Shown here: positions 30,480 to 42,178 of the stretch, piece after piece | Position numbering within the stretch: the stretch's first letter is position 1 | Layout: every line of letters begins with the position of its first letter | Assembly (NCBI GenBank): GCA_947462335.1 | Contig: OX381704.1 | Location: 41,234,942 to 41,298,941, forward strand | DNA: 64,000 nt | Direction: 5' to 3' | DNA from: Harmothoe impar | Lineage: Eukaryota; Annelida; Polychaeta; Phyllodocida; Polynoidae | Translations under genes and position numbers: made by a program | The notes under the pieces: model-generated | What the model was told of the DNA's origin: nothing | Databases searched by the model: none | Seen by the model: only the letters and a program-made list of their open reading frames with translations

Positions 30480-30871
30480 TTGTTTGTTTACAAACAGTCA
30501 CGTGTCACGTGGTGTTGTTTACAAACAAGAGAGCCACGTGGTGTTGTTTACAAACAAACCCTAAGTAGGTCACGTTACCCTAGTTACCAGAATGCCGGCT
30601 TCTGATTGGCTGAGCCTAAGTAGGTCACGTGACGTAAGTAGGTCACGTTACCATAGTTACCAGAATGCCAGCCTCTCATTGGCTGAGAGCTTCTAAGTAG
30701 GTCAGTAGGTCACCCAGAATGCTGGCTTCTGATTGGCTGAGAGCCCTAAGTAGGTCACGTTACCATGGCAACGGGTCACGTGACCAAATGGAGGCCTCTG
30801 ATTGGCTGCATGTCGATTGAGTAATAAACAGTACTTAACTATAGTCCCGTTCCGATACATACTATACTACT
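30480..30871 (-). repeat. Right terminal inverted repeat, 392 bp
   Basis: Reverse complement of 20339-20730 with the same length and four substitutions. It ends at 30871 and is followed by the CTGAAA duplication at 30872-30877. Confidence 0.95.
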
Positions 30872-30877
30872 CTGAAA
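30872..30877. other. Target-site duplication, right copy (CTGAAA)
   Basis: Exact copy of 20333-20338 directly after the right TIR. Confidence 0.93.
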
Positions 30878-33692
30878 GTCTTTCATTGCTGATCTTACCA
30901 ACAGAGTATACTATTTCCTGGTGTAACACTGCAGATGGCACCAACTTGTTGATATAATTAAGTGCTGAATAGAATGCTGGAAGCATTTTATTTTTTTCTG
31001 ATCTTTATCTTTGATTTTAGCACAGTTAAAAGCCACAAATTTGATTGAGATATTACCAGTTCACTGCACTAAGTAGACCCTTTACAAATATGCAGAAAGT
31101 GAACGTTCTATATATCTGAGGTAGTATGGCAGCTTTAAGACCCATCCAGCCGCTACCTTTTTACAAATCCCAACCACACCCTATACCCACACACTCTGCC
31201 TTCCGACAGATCCCAAAGTAATATATCTATAACAGTTATCATTCATCTCGGCAATTGCTGTCATCTCTCCTTCAACTGGCACTGAACAGCAATCTAACCT
31301 AAAACCATCAGGGGTACCAGATACATTGCACACTCACCATACCGCAGATAGCAGTTCCCTTGAAGCAGACTCACTCTGGCTGTTGCCATTGCCCTCCCCA
31401 CCCTAATCTCTATATCTCTCCCACAGCACCCATAGCTCATACATGCAGGGTTGACATGCGGCCCGTGCCCACGCCCTGACAATCAGGACAAACTCCCCAG
31501 CGGCGGCAAAAACTGCAATTTTTGCCTTTACGCCCAGTGATGACTGAAGTGGTGTGGACAGGCGTGCTGTCCCACACCTCCACCCCTCCTCCACGCGAGG
31601 CCTTTGTCTCCGCGTGGAGGAACCCCAGGAGGAGGTCCTGGAGTGGAAATTACACCGCTGAAGCTAAATACCAGTTTCAGATGGATTTCCAGCGCTCAGG
31701 ACGCCTTTAGGACGTGGGGCAGTGGCCTGACTGAGGCGGCAGTGTTTGAAATCACCTTCCCCAGGAGCAGCTCTCCCCAGGAGACGTCCACTTCCGGTTC
31801 TGAGAGCTGCTCTTGCAGGCGACACTTGCTTCCGGTTTGGCAACACCCAGCGCGGCCCTTTTGTGGCTATGTGCGTGCAAATGGCTAACCAATGGGCAGG
31901 GCAGTGTGTCCGCTGGCCTTAGGACCCACTTAGAGGGAAACTGCTTTTGTGTGGACCCACAAAACACGCCGTGATCGATAACTTGTGACATGAAGTTTCT
32001 GCAGAAAGAAACACTGCAATTTCTACGGCAGGGAAAATAAACTAGAAGTAATACTCGGCAAATTGGTCCCCCAGCTTCGGTAGACTGTTCAGTGGTGTTT
32101 CTATTCATCTTTTCGTGTATTAGCAGTGTTCTTTTTCTACTTTTGCATCCTAACCACCAGCAGAGGCCGACACTAAATTATTCAGTGAGAAGGGATTTTC
32201 TTTCACCCTGGCTGCGGTCTCTACTTTCCCTCATTTAAATCTGATTTGGGGAGTGATGCTTCCGCCCCCTCACCTCCCCCACACATTAAATGACCTCAGG
32301 GTGCCTTCCGGGTGCCTTTCTCTTTCTTGGCATCTTTTGGCATCTGGCTATGTGAGGGAGTGTTAATTTTTCATGGCGTCTGTTAGCTGATCTCTCCCTA
32401 ACAAATACCTACTCCCACGCTATAGGACAGCCCCATCTATTTTCACCATACAGAGAGTAGGGGTGTTGGAATACGTCTATTAGTTACACACTCCTGTGAC
32501 AGGGGTGGGAATATAACTGTAAAGGATCAGGTCTAAGTTCAATTTACTCCCACTGCTCTGGGTCCATGGGTGCGACACTATACATCCATCTACTTATTGC
32601 AAAGATTTCATTGGATAGGATCCCGTCAATTTGTTTTTAACACTAGAGCTATGCTACTCTCTATCGTGTAAGCGCTGTGTCTATTTTACCAGTGGTGTCT
32701 TTGAAATATATATCTATACCATTACCATGCCTCTTATTCCCAATAAAATCTAAACACGCACGAATAGAAAGCCAGATATAATTTCGAGGGCTACGTGTGG
32801 CAAGTAACTAACAAACCCATGTGTGCATTATAATAATGTAGAATGAATTCCACTAAAGAACCCCGTGTCGAACAGTACTGAATATATAGATCCCTGGAGA
32901 ATTGAAAGGGGCTCGGTCTCAGCCGGCAGGGCGTGGTTAGATGCAGCAGGAGTGTCGGAGTAAGATGAGCAAGCCTCCAGGGTAGGGGCCTCCAGTAAGG
33001 GGATAGTTAGATCAGAGTACTAAGTACAAGCAACACTGGATGCACTGTGAAGACACCCTACTGTAGCGTGTAATCCCACACCCCGGGCAAACTGTACTAG
33101 AGCACTATTAAAGGACAGGTTTTCTCTTCTCTTTTTAGATTTACAATCAGCAGATAGTTGCAGCGCTATCTACAAAGCGCTGCCTCATTCTAACGATCTG
33201 TTTGCTATAACATCCCTTTCAATATTGGTGCATAACCCATTGGAATAGATCTATACAAAACAGTGCAAAACAGTGTCTCTTTTAGTCACTCTACTTCACT
33301 ATGGACGAGATACCACCAAATCCTTTAAAATACACAATTCATTTGAAAACCGTCTTAACACCAGTGACCAGCAAGTTTCTTGTCATAACTCCTGGGTGCT
33401 ATAAAATGTACTTTCAAACAGATCTATATGATTTAGATGTTACATCCCATGTCGCATGCCAACATCTAAACAAGCACATGCCAACCTGTAACACATTCCA
33501 ATTTATTCTAGAGTGGCAGCAAGTCAAGTGCGATGTGCACCAGTCAGAGATTAGACATATAAGGAATAAAATCGAACGTGTGACTGCATCACAAATGACT
33601 CAGGTTCGGGGGGAAATGTAGTATCATCATATAGGAGTATACATATAATAATATTGTTCATCCCCAAATCCCAAGCTAATGTCCCAACCCCA
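30878..33692. other. Non-coding intergenic sequence
   Basis: No supported exon. A GC-richer patch at about 31450-31900 has several short frames on both strands but no splice-framed coding signal. A 106-codon frame at 33301-33621 (plus) is not recognised and lacks supporting signals. Confidence 0.4.
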
Positions 33693-33935
33693 TGTCCCAA
33701 CCCCCGAGTCTCACCCCCGAGTCTCACCCTCGAGTCCCAACCCCGAGTCCCAACCCCGAGTCCCTCCCCCGAGTCCCAACCCCGAGTCCCAACCCCGAGT
33801 CCCAACCCCGAGTCCCAACCCCTAGTCCCAACCCCTAGTCCCACCCCCGAGTTCCACCCCTGAGTCCCAACCCCGAGTCCCACCCCCGAGTCTCACCCCC
33901 GAGTCCCTACCCCGAGTCCCTTCCCCTTCCCCTTC
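33693..33935. repeat. 13-bp minisatellite (GAGTCCCAACCCC)
   Basis: About 17 imperfect units with C-rich variation. Since 13 is not a multiple of 3 the array gives chance open frames on both strands. Confidence 0.85.
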
Positions 33936-35182
33936 CCCCGTTAACTAGACTCAGGGTCAGGTAGAGGTGTGAAGGGAAATGTATCATTTATCATAGTAAG
34001 AAAGAGAAAGGGTGCACTCTTGTATTAATGGGATTCTTAAAGATGTGACCTTTGACCTTGATTTTGACCTTTTTCCGACCTAGATATCATCCTACACATA
34101 ACAGAAATGAATTCAGCACCTTTGGTTTACCCTAGTCCACTATCCATATCCATCCATTGCTCCCCCTATTATATCCTGGCTGGACTGTTTCGGATAGCAT
34201 ACCCAAATTGTGCGTCACAAGTCAGGAACTCACAACTACCTATAGGCCTGCACCACACAACCTATAGGTCGCATGACGCAGGTGCCCTAAGAAAGCCACA
34301 CCGAGTGAGGCAAGCCGCGCAAAAGAAGGGTATACTCAAAAAAAATGTGGACATTGACTTTCTTTTGGGGGGGTACTTAGGCCCAAATTCAAATTTTCAT
34401 GTTCCCCGATCTTGGCTATCTATGTCTTTTGTCCTCTCACGTCTATGTCAGACACACACTGAATAAAAAGCTCCCATGTCCATATTGTAAGTAACAGCGA
34501 ATAGTGCTTAGTAGGGTCTGAGCTATATCCTACTACAGGGTTGTCTGTTTTTGTTCTCAAAATATTTGTCATGTATTGAACAACACTGGACAGCAACATA
34601 TATATTAAATTACCATTAAATTACCATACCGGTATCTAACATACTGCAGCGTATGTTGGGCCTAGTATATGATATAGGATGGCATCTCCTTTGGGAAGTA
34701 GTGTAGTACTTCCCTGTGTTAAATTACCATTGGATCCAGTCAAAGCTTGCTGAAAAAAAGTGTCTCACCCCGGTTTGGTCGGCTGCCGAGATCTGTCCCA
34801 TTGACTTAGCACTGAGCCCGTTCAATATGTAACTGTTAAATGTCAAGGGTTATCTACAGGCTCCCATAGGGCTCTATGCTGAAGCAAATTACCACCATTT
34901 TAGACACAAAATTAAAATCATGCTTTTCAGGGGGAAGCGTTTGAAAATGGATTAAAGCGCGATTACATAGGAAGGACAACATTGTACCGCATCTAATGAC
35001 ACAAAATTGAGAGAAAAAGCTCCAATTTTGAAGGAATGACAGCTGTTTTAAATTTTAGGCTGAGAGACCCCCTGCTACCCGTCGCACAAGACTCAGAGTA
35101 AACCTGAGTCAATAAAGGAATATTGGGGATGGGGAGAGCGGCACAAGACCAGGAGGTGGGCGGTAGACGCCGTGACAGAAAG
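33936..35182. other. Non-coding, possible old interspersed repeat
   Basis: The segment 34750-35060 has the look of an interspersed repeat but no second copy lies in the window. No gene is supported. Confidence 0.35.
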
Positions 35183-35401
35183 TACCGTAAATTCTCACGT
35201 AGAAGACACAGCTCGCAATGACTGATCGCCAGTGCGGCTTATAGGATTTAGACAGTCAGGATTCAGCTTATAGGTGAGTATCCAAAATGTATACAACATT
35301 ACTAAAGTTACCATAGTCAGAACCGTGTGAGGCTTATAGGATTTTCGGCTAATGGATGCGGCTAATACACGGGTTAGGCATATAAGCGAGAATTTACAGT
35401 A
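35183..35401. mobile_element. 219-bp MITE with TACYGTAAATTCTC ends
   Basis: The left end TACCGTAAATTCTCACG and the reverse complement of the right end TACTGTAAATTCTCGC agree over about 15 of 16 positions. The interior carries several GGCTTATAGG words in both orientations. No target duplication could be fixed with confidence. No coding capacity. Confidence 0.55.
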
Positions 35402-35641
35402 GCAGGCAAAGGGAGCATGAAGATGAGGTGGCAATATATCAGGCTATTTCATTATAAAGCATATTGGAAGGATGATTGGCTTTAGTTTTTTTTATCTCTA
35501 TAGGGGACTATGCTGGACGACAAAGCCTTTTCATAAGGGTTACACTTTGGCGCTGCATAAGTCATGGCAGGTAGTTGGTGCCTGTTTTAAGTAGGCTAGT
35601 TATGGAATGTTCGAGAAAATGGACAGCCATAACACAGGCCT

Positions 35642-37225
35642 TCGTGGCTGTAGGAGGTGGGAGGGACAATAAAGTGGTGGGAGGAGGGCAGTAAGGTGGT
35701 CGGCAGTGGGTGGTGGGAGGGGGCAGTAAGGTGGTAGGCAGTAGGTGGTGGGAGGGGGCAGTAAGGTGGTTGGTGGTGAGAGGGGGTAATAAGGTTGGAG
35801 GAAGTATGTGGTGGGAAGGAACTAGTAAGGTGGTTGGCAGTAGGTGGTGGGAGGGGGTAGTAAGGTGGTTGGCAGTAGGTGGTGGGAGGGGGTAGTAAGG
35901 TGGTTGGCAGTAGGTGGTGGGAGGGAGCAGTAAGGTGGTAGGCAGTAGGTGGTGGGAGGGAGCAGTAAGGTGGTAGGCAGTAGGTGGTGGGAGGGAGCAG
36001 TAAGGTGGTAGGCAGTAGCTGGTGGGAGGGGGCAGTAATGTGGTCGGCAATAGGTGGTGGGAGGGGGCAGTAATTTGGTAGGTAGTGGGAGGGAGCTAGT
36101 ATGGTTGTACGCAGTAGGTGGTGGGAGGGGGCAGTAAGGTGGCAGGCAGTAGGTGGTGGGAGGGGATAGTAAGGTGATAAGCAATAGGTGGTGGGAGGGG
36201 GCAGTAAGGTGGTAGGTGGTGGAAGGGAGCTAGTATGGTTGTAGGCAGTAGGTGGTGGGAGAGGGCAGTAAGGTGGCAGGCAATAGGTGGTGGGAAGGGA
36301 CAGTAAGGTGGTCGGCAGTAGGTGGTAGGAGGCGACAGTAAGGTGGTCAGCAGTAGGTGGTGGGAGGGGCAGTAAGGTGGCAGGCAGTAGGTGGTGGGAG
36401 GCGGCAGTAAGGTGGCAGTAGGTGGTGGGAGGCGGCAGTAAGGTGGCAGGCAGTAGGTGGTGGGAGGGGGCAGTAAGATGGTAGGCAGTAGGTGGTGGGA
36501 GGGGGGAGTAAGGTGGTCGGCAGTAGGTGGTGGAAGGGGCAGTAAGGTGGTAGGCAGTAGGTGGTGGGAGCTGACAGTAAGGTGGTAGGCAGTAGGTGGT
36601 GGGAGGGGGGAGTAAGGTGGTCGGCAGTAACTGGTGGGAGGCAGTAAGGTGGTCGGCAGTAACTGGTGGGAGGGGACAGTAAGGTGGTTGGCAGTAACTG
36701 GTGGGAGGGGGCAGTAAGGTGGTTAAGGTGGTAGGCAGTAGGTGGTGGGAGGGGGCAGTAAGGTGGTAGGTAGTAGGAGGGGGCAGTAAGGTAGCAGGTG
36801 GTGGGAGGGGACAGTAAGGTGGGAGGCAGTAGGTGGTGGGAAGGGGCAGTAAGGTGGGAGGCAGTAGGTGGTGGGAAGGGGCAGTAAGGTGGTAGGTAGG
36901 AGGTGGTGGGAGGGGGCAGTAAGGTGGTAGGCAGTAGGTGGTGGGAGGGGGCAGTAAGGTGGTAGGCAGTAGGTGGTGGGAGGGGGCAGTAAGGTGGTTG
37001 GTAGTAGGAGGTAGGAGGGGGCAGTAAGTGGCGGGAGGGGACAGTAAGGTGGTCAGCACTAGGTGGTGGGAAGGGACAGTAAGATGGGAGGCAGTAGGTG
37101 GCGGGAGCTGACAGTAAGGTGGTAGGCAGTGGGTGGTGGGAGGGGACAGTAAAGTGGTAGGCAGTAGGGGGTGGGAGGGGGCAGTAAGGTGGTAGGTGGT
37201 AGGAGGTAGGAGGGGACAGTAGGGA
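35642..37225. repeat. 35-bp G-rich minisatellite, about 45 copies
   Basis: Units have the form GGTGGTGGGAGGGGGCAG, then TAAGGTGGTAGGCAGTA, with single-base and small indel variants. The plus strand is almost purely purine plus T and very G-rich; the minus strand translates as Pro/Thr/Leu/His-rich frames. Since the period is not divisible by 3 and units lack stops, very long minus-strand frames (up to ~550 codons) arise by chance. I do not call them genes. Confidence 0.92.
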
Positions 37226-38866
37226 ATGTGAGGAGGATTGTACATGGTAGACAATCATGAATGGGCCGTATAGAGGCAGCAGGGGACCTTCAGCCCTAGA
37301 GACGCAGTGTTTCGCATGCAGCCAATAGTTTCCCCAGATGCCTTCCAGCAACATGTGGTGGGAAAGTGTGCCAGCAATCTCTCGAGACCCCAACAGTGGC
37401 GTCGGCTGCCAGCCTCTTGCCAACCCAGCCCCTATCTCTCTCCCCTCTGTCCAGCACCCCATGCCGCCCACTGCTGCCTGCCCTCCTCCCACCACCCACA
37501 ATAGGGGGTCGTCTTGTTCCGACGTGATAGTGCGGGCCCAGGGCGAGGGGACAGATAAATCATCTTAACCCCAAGTATAACCAAGGGCCTTTTTATCACA
37601 GTCACCCCTGGCGTCCCCTGCCGATGCCCATTTGAGCCGACTGTGCAGGACGCAGTGGGATGCTTTTCACTTCCTCCATATTCCAAATTGATTTTGGGGA
37701 TATTTTCTTTATAATGCCTTGAAAAGTTAGTAGATGTTTTTCCTATATCCATTAGATTTATCAACTTACCCGTGCAGTACTTGCACAGATAGTCCCACTG
37801 AGCTGGGCTGTTTTTCGCTGTGAGTGGAAAGGCTGAGTGTATAGGGAGAAGGATTAGAAGAGGCCTGGTTGTGCCTGTGTCTAGGGAATCCACAGGGAAT
37901 GGTTGAAAGAGGCTTTAGCAAACCCCCATCTCCATTTCCACGCCACTAAGGACTTAACTTTATAATGCATTTGGGAGCTCCATGTTGAAATTAAAAACCA
38001 CTACATTAATAGTGTTCTAGTTAGCCGGCCAAGTATTACGCCTCCTAATTATCAGACTTGGAGAACATTGAGGTTAATTTCTCTTTGATAACCGATCCCT
38101 ATTATGCCAATATTCTCACTCCTCACTCATATTTGATTTGTAACATGAAAGTATTCCATCAGAAACCAAAACCATGTGCAAATAAAAACCTTGGTTCCAG
38201 AAGTTAGAAACAAGCATAGCCTTTAGTGGTACATTGGGAACTCGAGTTTATTTTACAATATCATTGCAAAATATTTATGGCACCAAGTCCTAAAAACAGG
38301 AGGATTCAGCAGTGTGGAAACAACCAGTTTAAGTTTCTTATCCCAAGTACAGCCACGCCTTTGTAATCTACATCGTTATCCATGGAGCACCTTGAGGGCC
38401 TTTTAGCATTAACAAGGTGAAGCAGGGGAGAGGTCAGTGTCTCACCTAAAGCACACATGAGATTGTCGGATATAGAGGCTATTATATTTATACAGTGTTT
38501 CACTGCTATTGGATTTGGCACTGGGAACGCATAATACTAGGCTGTATAGTATTCCTGTATCTACTCATGGACACTAACAATTCGGATATTATCCAGTTTT
38601 GTTACTTTCTATATGACATATATAGAACTAAATCCGGGAAATGGGAAAGAAATGTGGTATTGTTGAATTGCTTGATTGGCTAACTACCGGTATGTTAGTG
38701 AATGTCCTATACGGTAATGTAAATATTTAACCTAATATTTAATCTACACATATATCAGACCATTGCCGTCTTGTTATCACTACTCCATACCCCTTTCAGA
38801 CACAAAACACTACTCATGGCCCACTGCCAGACGGCTGACCAAGCTGGCAATTGGTGTCTTCTTTAA
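37226..38866. other. Non-coding, nothing recognised
   Basis: No supported exon or element. Short frames near 37432-37893 on the minus strand run on from the edge of the minisatellite region and lack other support. Confidence 0.4.
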
Positions 38867-39415
38867 AGGGAAATGCTACTTGTCGAGATAAAACTGAAAT
38901 TCTATTGCTATTTGCATGTAACTCAACATTATATTAGATTGATTTATTATCAGATAGAAAATGAAAAGAAAGTGACTTGTCACCGAGCTAATTTTCATGA
39001 TACAGCCATTTGAGCAAATGAATACCTTAATTATAGAAATGAATGGGAAAACAGTAGTTTCTCACATTATCGGTCATGGATTATCCCCCTCTATTGCTAT
39101 ATCAACCAAAACTTGGGAATGTTTCATGGGCATCTATAGGAACATTCCAGATGTAAAATACTAAGGGGTCACCGATGAAATAAGAAAGTTATGAATTTTT
39201 CAAAAATACTTATTTTGCCTTAACTATAGGATGCTATGGGTGTCCCAGTGACTAATAAATGCCATACACACAGGTATAATCTCTGGATGGCAAATAAAAT
39301 GGTTGGTTAAGGGAAAGTACCATACATTGGAATACAAATTTAGCCAAAAGAAGAATTTTCATGAGTATTGATTTTTGCCACCAGGTGGCCTATGTGTAGG
39401 AACCCGCATTTCCCT
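38867..39415. mobile_element. 549-bp TTAA-flanked MITE, copy 1
   Basis: Ends AGGGAAATGC and GCATTTCCCT are exact inverted repeats and both abut TTAA (38863-38866 and 39416-39419). TTAA duplications are the hallmark of piggyBac-type transposition. The interior shares GTAAAATAC, GGATGGCA and TTTTTGCCACCAGGTG in the same order with the copy at 41405-41952. No transposase is present. Confidence 0.7.
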
Positions 39416-41404
39416 TTAAGTGAAGTCCTTTCTATTTCATCTCATCACATCCAATTTGATGTTGCACCTATCTGACGGACCCTCAGGCCGGTGAGTGCAT
39501 ATAGCTCTCCGTCGAGGCTATTCATCAGCTACACTAGCATGAAACAGCCTCTACTGGCTCCCTCTACTACACAGGTTTATAGAGGCAAAGTTAATACTCG
39601 CTACTATCGATAAGCAAGGGTCTGTCTAAAGGCCTACTGTAGTCGGCGTCTGGCTGGGGGTGGCCAGAGTCTAGGGTCTAGTTGTCCCCCGTGCCCAGGG
39701 GATCATGATCATCTCCACATCTGCCGCAAACACATTTAACTCACTACTGACCCTTGAGCATCCACTGTTCTTGTGCTAGATAGGCACATTCAAGTATAAA
39801 TTATATTATTTTCTACTTCACTGCCACCTACATATTGCATGGCAGCCACTACGTGTATACAAAATATTCTATGTGTAACTTATGATGACGACAGTGCCTG
39901 CTACTGATAGAAGGAGATCATTGTGTGTAGATATTCTACCTTCCTGGTGGCGTAGGATCATTCCAAGAATAAGCTATTAAATATATCGTTACACCATTAT
40001 AGCAACCCCTCCCAATTAACTTGAGATATCTTATTTCCGGGTATATAATATATATTATATCTAAACTAGACCATCCCCTTAGAAAGACGATGAATTTAAA
40101 AAGAGGGAAATATATATAGAGAGAGAGACCCGTGACGATAACGTGCTAAACTAAAAAAGGGAACCTAGAATGAAGTGGTATGTAAGCTTCCACCCATGAC
40201 CTAGGCAGCTGCTCGTGATGCCAACACTCACCACAGATGACACAATGTTAGCGTATTGAACTCAATATACCTTTGTTAGTTTACTGCTCCTATAAGTACC
40301 CGGTATTACATGTGATGTCATTAGCATGACGGGATCATGAACCGAGATGTCCCCAAAGATAGAACCCCGCCCATGTATGATTATATTGAGACCACACCCC
40401 TTGGTAAAAGAACTTAAGTGGCCAACTATACATACCGGTATTACACAGTCATGTGCCGTCACCTGGCATAATCAAGCCACATAGCATCTGCATGAAGAGG
40501 CCAATGATCATGAGCATTATATTTCATAAGGATAACTGTGGTAGTCTGACATAATATTGTACCAGGTAGGTCATTTACACCTACAAGTGAATCGTGAAGC
40601 ATATTGGAAGTTCTGTTGAATAGTCCACAGATAATGGATAGTCACGGCACTAGAGGAACTAGGGTTGCACAAAAATTCACTTAAGAAAATCCATTTTCTA
40701 TAGCACATCACACTTCGAATTATCCAGGGCACAAAACTCGGCTCAAATGGCATTGCCGATATTCTATGGTTAATCATGCCTCTTAAAATGGTGGTGTCTT
40801 TATTTACATGGAGTTGTCCGGATATGTTGCCATATAGTGTGTTCTACTATGTATTACTTGTACCCTTTACCCAATACCATCGACCACGGTAAACAGTAAC
40901 TGAAATAAAAGACAATTCTTTGATACCAATAGGGAGGGTGTGGTCCTGTATCACACATTGATTGTGCAAACAGCTAATACTTCCAAGTGCACTTTGGTCA
41001 AAACAAAACTTCATGCATAACCATCTTGGTTTTCTGATCCATTTAACATAGAAATCCCTTTGCTCTGTATTTGGAAACAAATAAATGGAAGTCCAAATGG
41101 ATCCTTTTTGCAATTCGCACCAGTTTTGTTTATTTATCACTCCCTCAGCAATCTCATTAACACAGGCACAATCCTGTGGGGCTGAATCAAATACAGATAA
41201 TCTGAGTTAGGGCTTTAACCTAACACACAACACAGACCACGGTCGTTATAACCATGGTCTTCTGCTAGGACTATAGCACTATGGTAGGCCGTGGTCAGGT
41301 GGAGGGAAGGCCTAGGAGGGGAGACCGCAGTGACCTTTCTTGAGTTCATTCCTTGAACAAACTAAAAAACGTCTGAAGTGGAAGCTGCTTAAAGCATACT
41401 TAAA
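39416..41404. other. Non-coding, nothing recognised
   Basis: AT-rich intergenic sequence. A 97-codon minus frame at 40847-41140 is not recognised. Confidence 0.4.
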
Positions 41405-41952
41405 GGTACTCAACACAATCTAATTGATTCTAGATCGACCAACAATATTTCTTAATGACTTTTAGGGATGTTAGCCTGATGCATATGGAACACAAAGAAA
41501 AGAAAAAAATCCTATGTCACGGGATTTACTTGCCTTTTGGAGGGTATTCTAATTTGGGTGCATCATATAGGCCCTCATGAGAAAATCATATTTTTCTACA
41601 TTATTTGACACAGAAAAGAATCTCCCAACAATATCTCAATAAAAATGCAGGCGTGCATTTAGATGATCATTAGGAACATGTTGAAAACAAGAAAATAGGG
41701 GGTCACGGGCAAAATGAAATTATGCTGAATTATTCAAAATAATTTCTTATCTATTCACTGTATGAGCCTATGGGCAGGGCAGATAAGAAATATAATGATC
41801 AGGATGTGTAAAATACCAAGCTGTGACACTTGGATGGCAGATAAAGGAAGATCATGACATATAAGTGGGAGAAATCTGCAAATATCAATTGTTTTTAGGT
41901 AGTTCCAGTTTTTGCCACCAGGTGCCGTATGCGTAGATTGTGTTGAGTACCT
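41405..41952. mobile_element. 548-bp TTAA-flanked MITE, copy 2
   Basis: Ends AGGTACTCAACACAATC and its exact reverse complement GATTGTGTTGAGTACCT are flanked by TTAA on both sides (41401-41404 and 41953-41956). Length and several internal words match copy 1 at 38867, although the terminal repeats have diverged beyond AGG. It lies about 230 bp downstream of the PSME4 stop codon. Confidence 0.75.
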
Positions 41953-42178
41953 TTAAAAGTGTAACATGTGCACGTAGCGTAACCTTAGGCATAGACATAT
42001 AATTCCTTGCCTTAGGCAACAAATCTCCACCCACCCCGGAACACAGGGATTTGCAAACAAATTGGCAGAAATCCATGCAGTGGTGAACGTTCTTAACAGC
42101 AGTAGTTATTAGGCATAGCATTTTACAAGAGAGACACGCACCTTATGCCACTCGGCAGGACCTAGGTGAAAACCTTGG

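Larger units (their letters stand above)
20339..30871. mobile_element. Polinton/adintovirus-like element, 10,533 bp, without DNA polymerase
   Basis: The element is delimited by 392-bp inverted terminal repeats starting AGTAGTATAG and by a perfect 6-bp duplication CTGAAA. It encodes on the minus strand a packaging ATPase, small hydrophobic-tailed protein, unknown protein, rve integrase with chromodomain, penton-like protein, pX-like protein, major capsid protein and adenain-type protease. A 216-residue orphan (minus) and an Ala-rich protein (plus) fill the right end. Gene content and termini match Polintons (Mavericks) and the related adintoviruses. Those elements normally also carry a ~1000-residue family-B DNA polymerase and are 15-20 kb long; here none is present and no frame could hold it. 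Every capsid-module frame is intact and the TIRs differ at only about four positions, so the insertion is recent. Confidence 0.95.

Noticed and set aside
33104..33328. Possible further TTAA-flanked element (TTAAAGGACAGG ... AATCCTTTAA)
   Set aside because: Terminal similarity is limited to AGG plus one or two bases, within chance expectation.
33301..33621. 106-codon plus-strand frame
   Set aside because: No recognisable domain, no clear splice or promoter signals; adjoins a minisatellite.
35562..37501. Very long minus-strand open frames rich in Pro, Thr, Leu and His (up to ~550 codons)
   Set aside because: They lie entirely in the 35-bp minisatellite, are open in several frames at once, and change frame by repeat length; no gene signal supports them.
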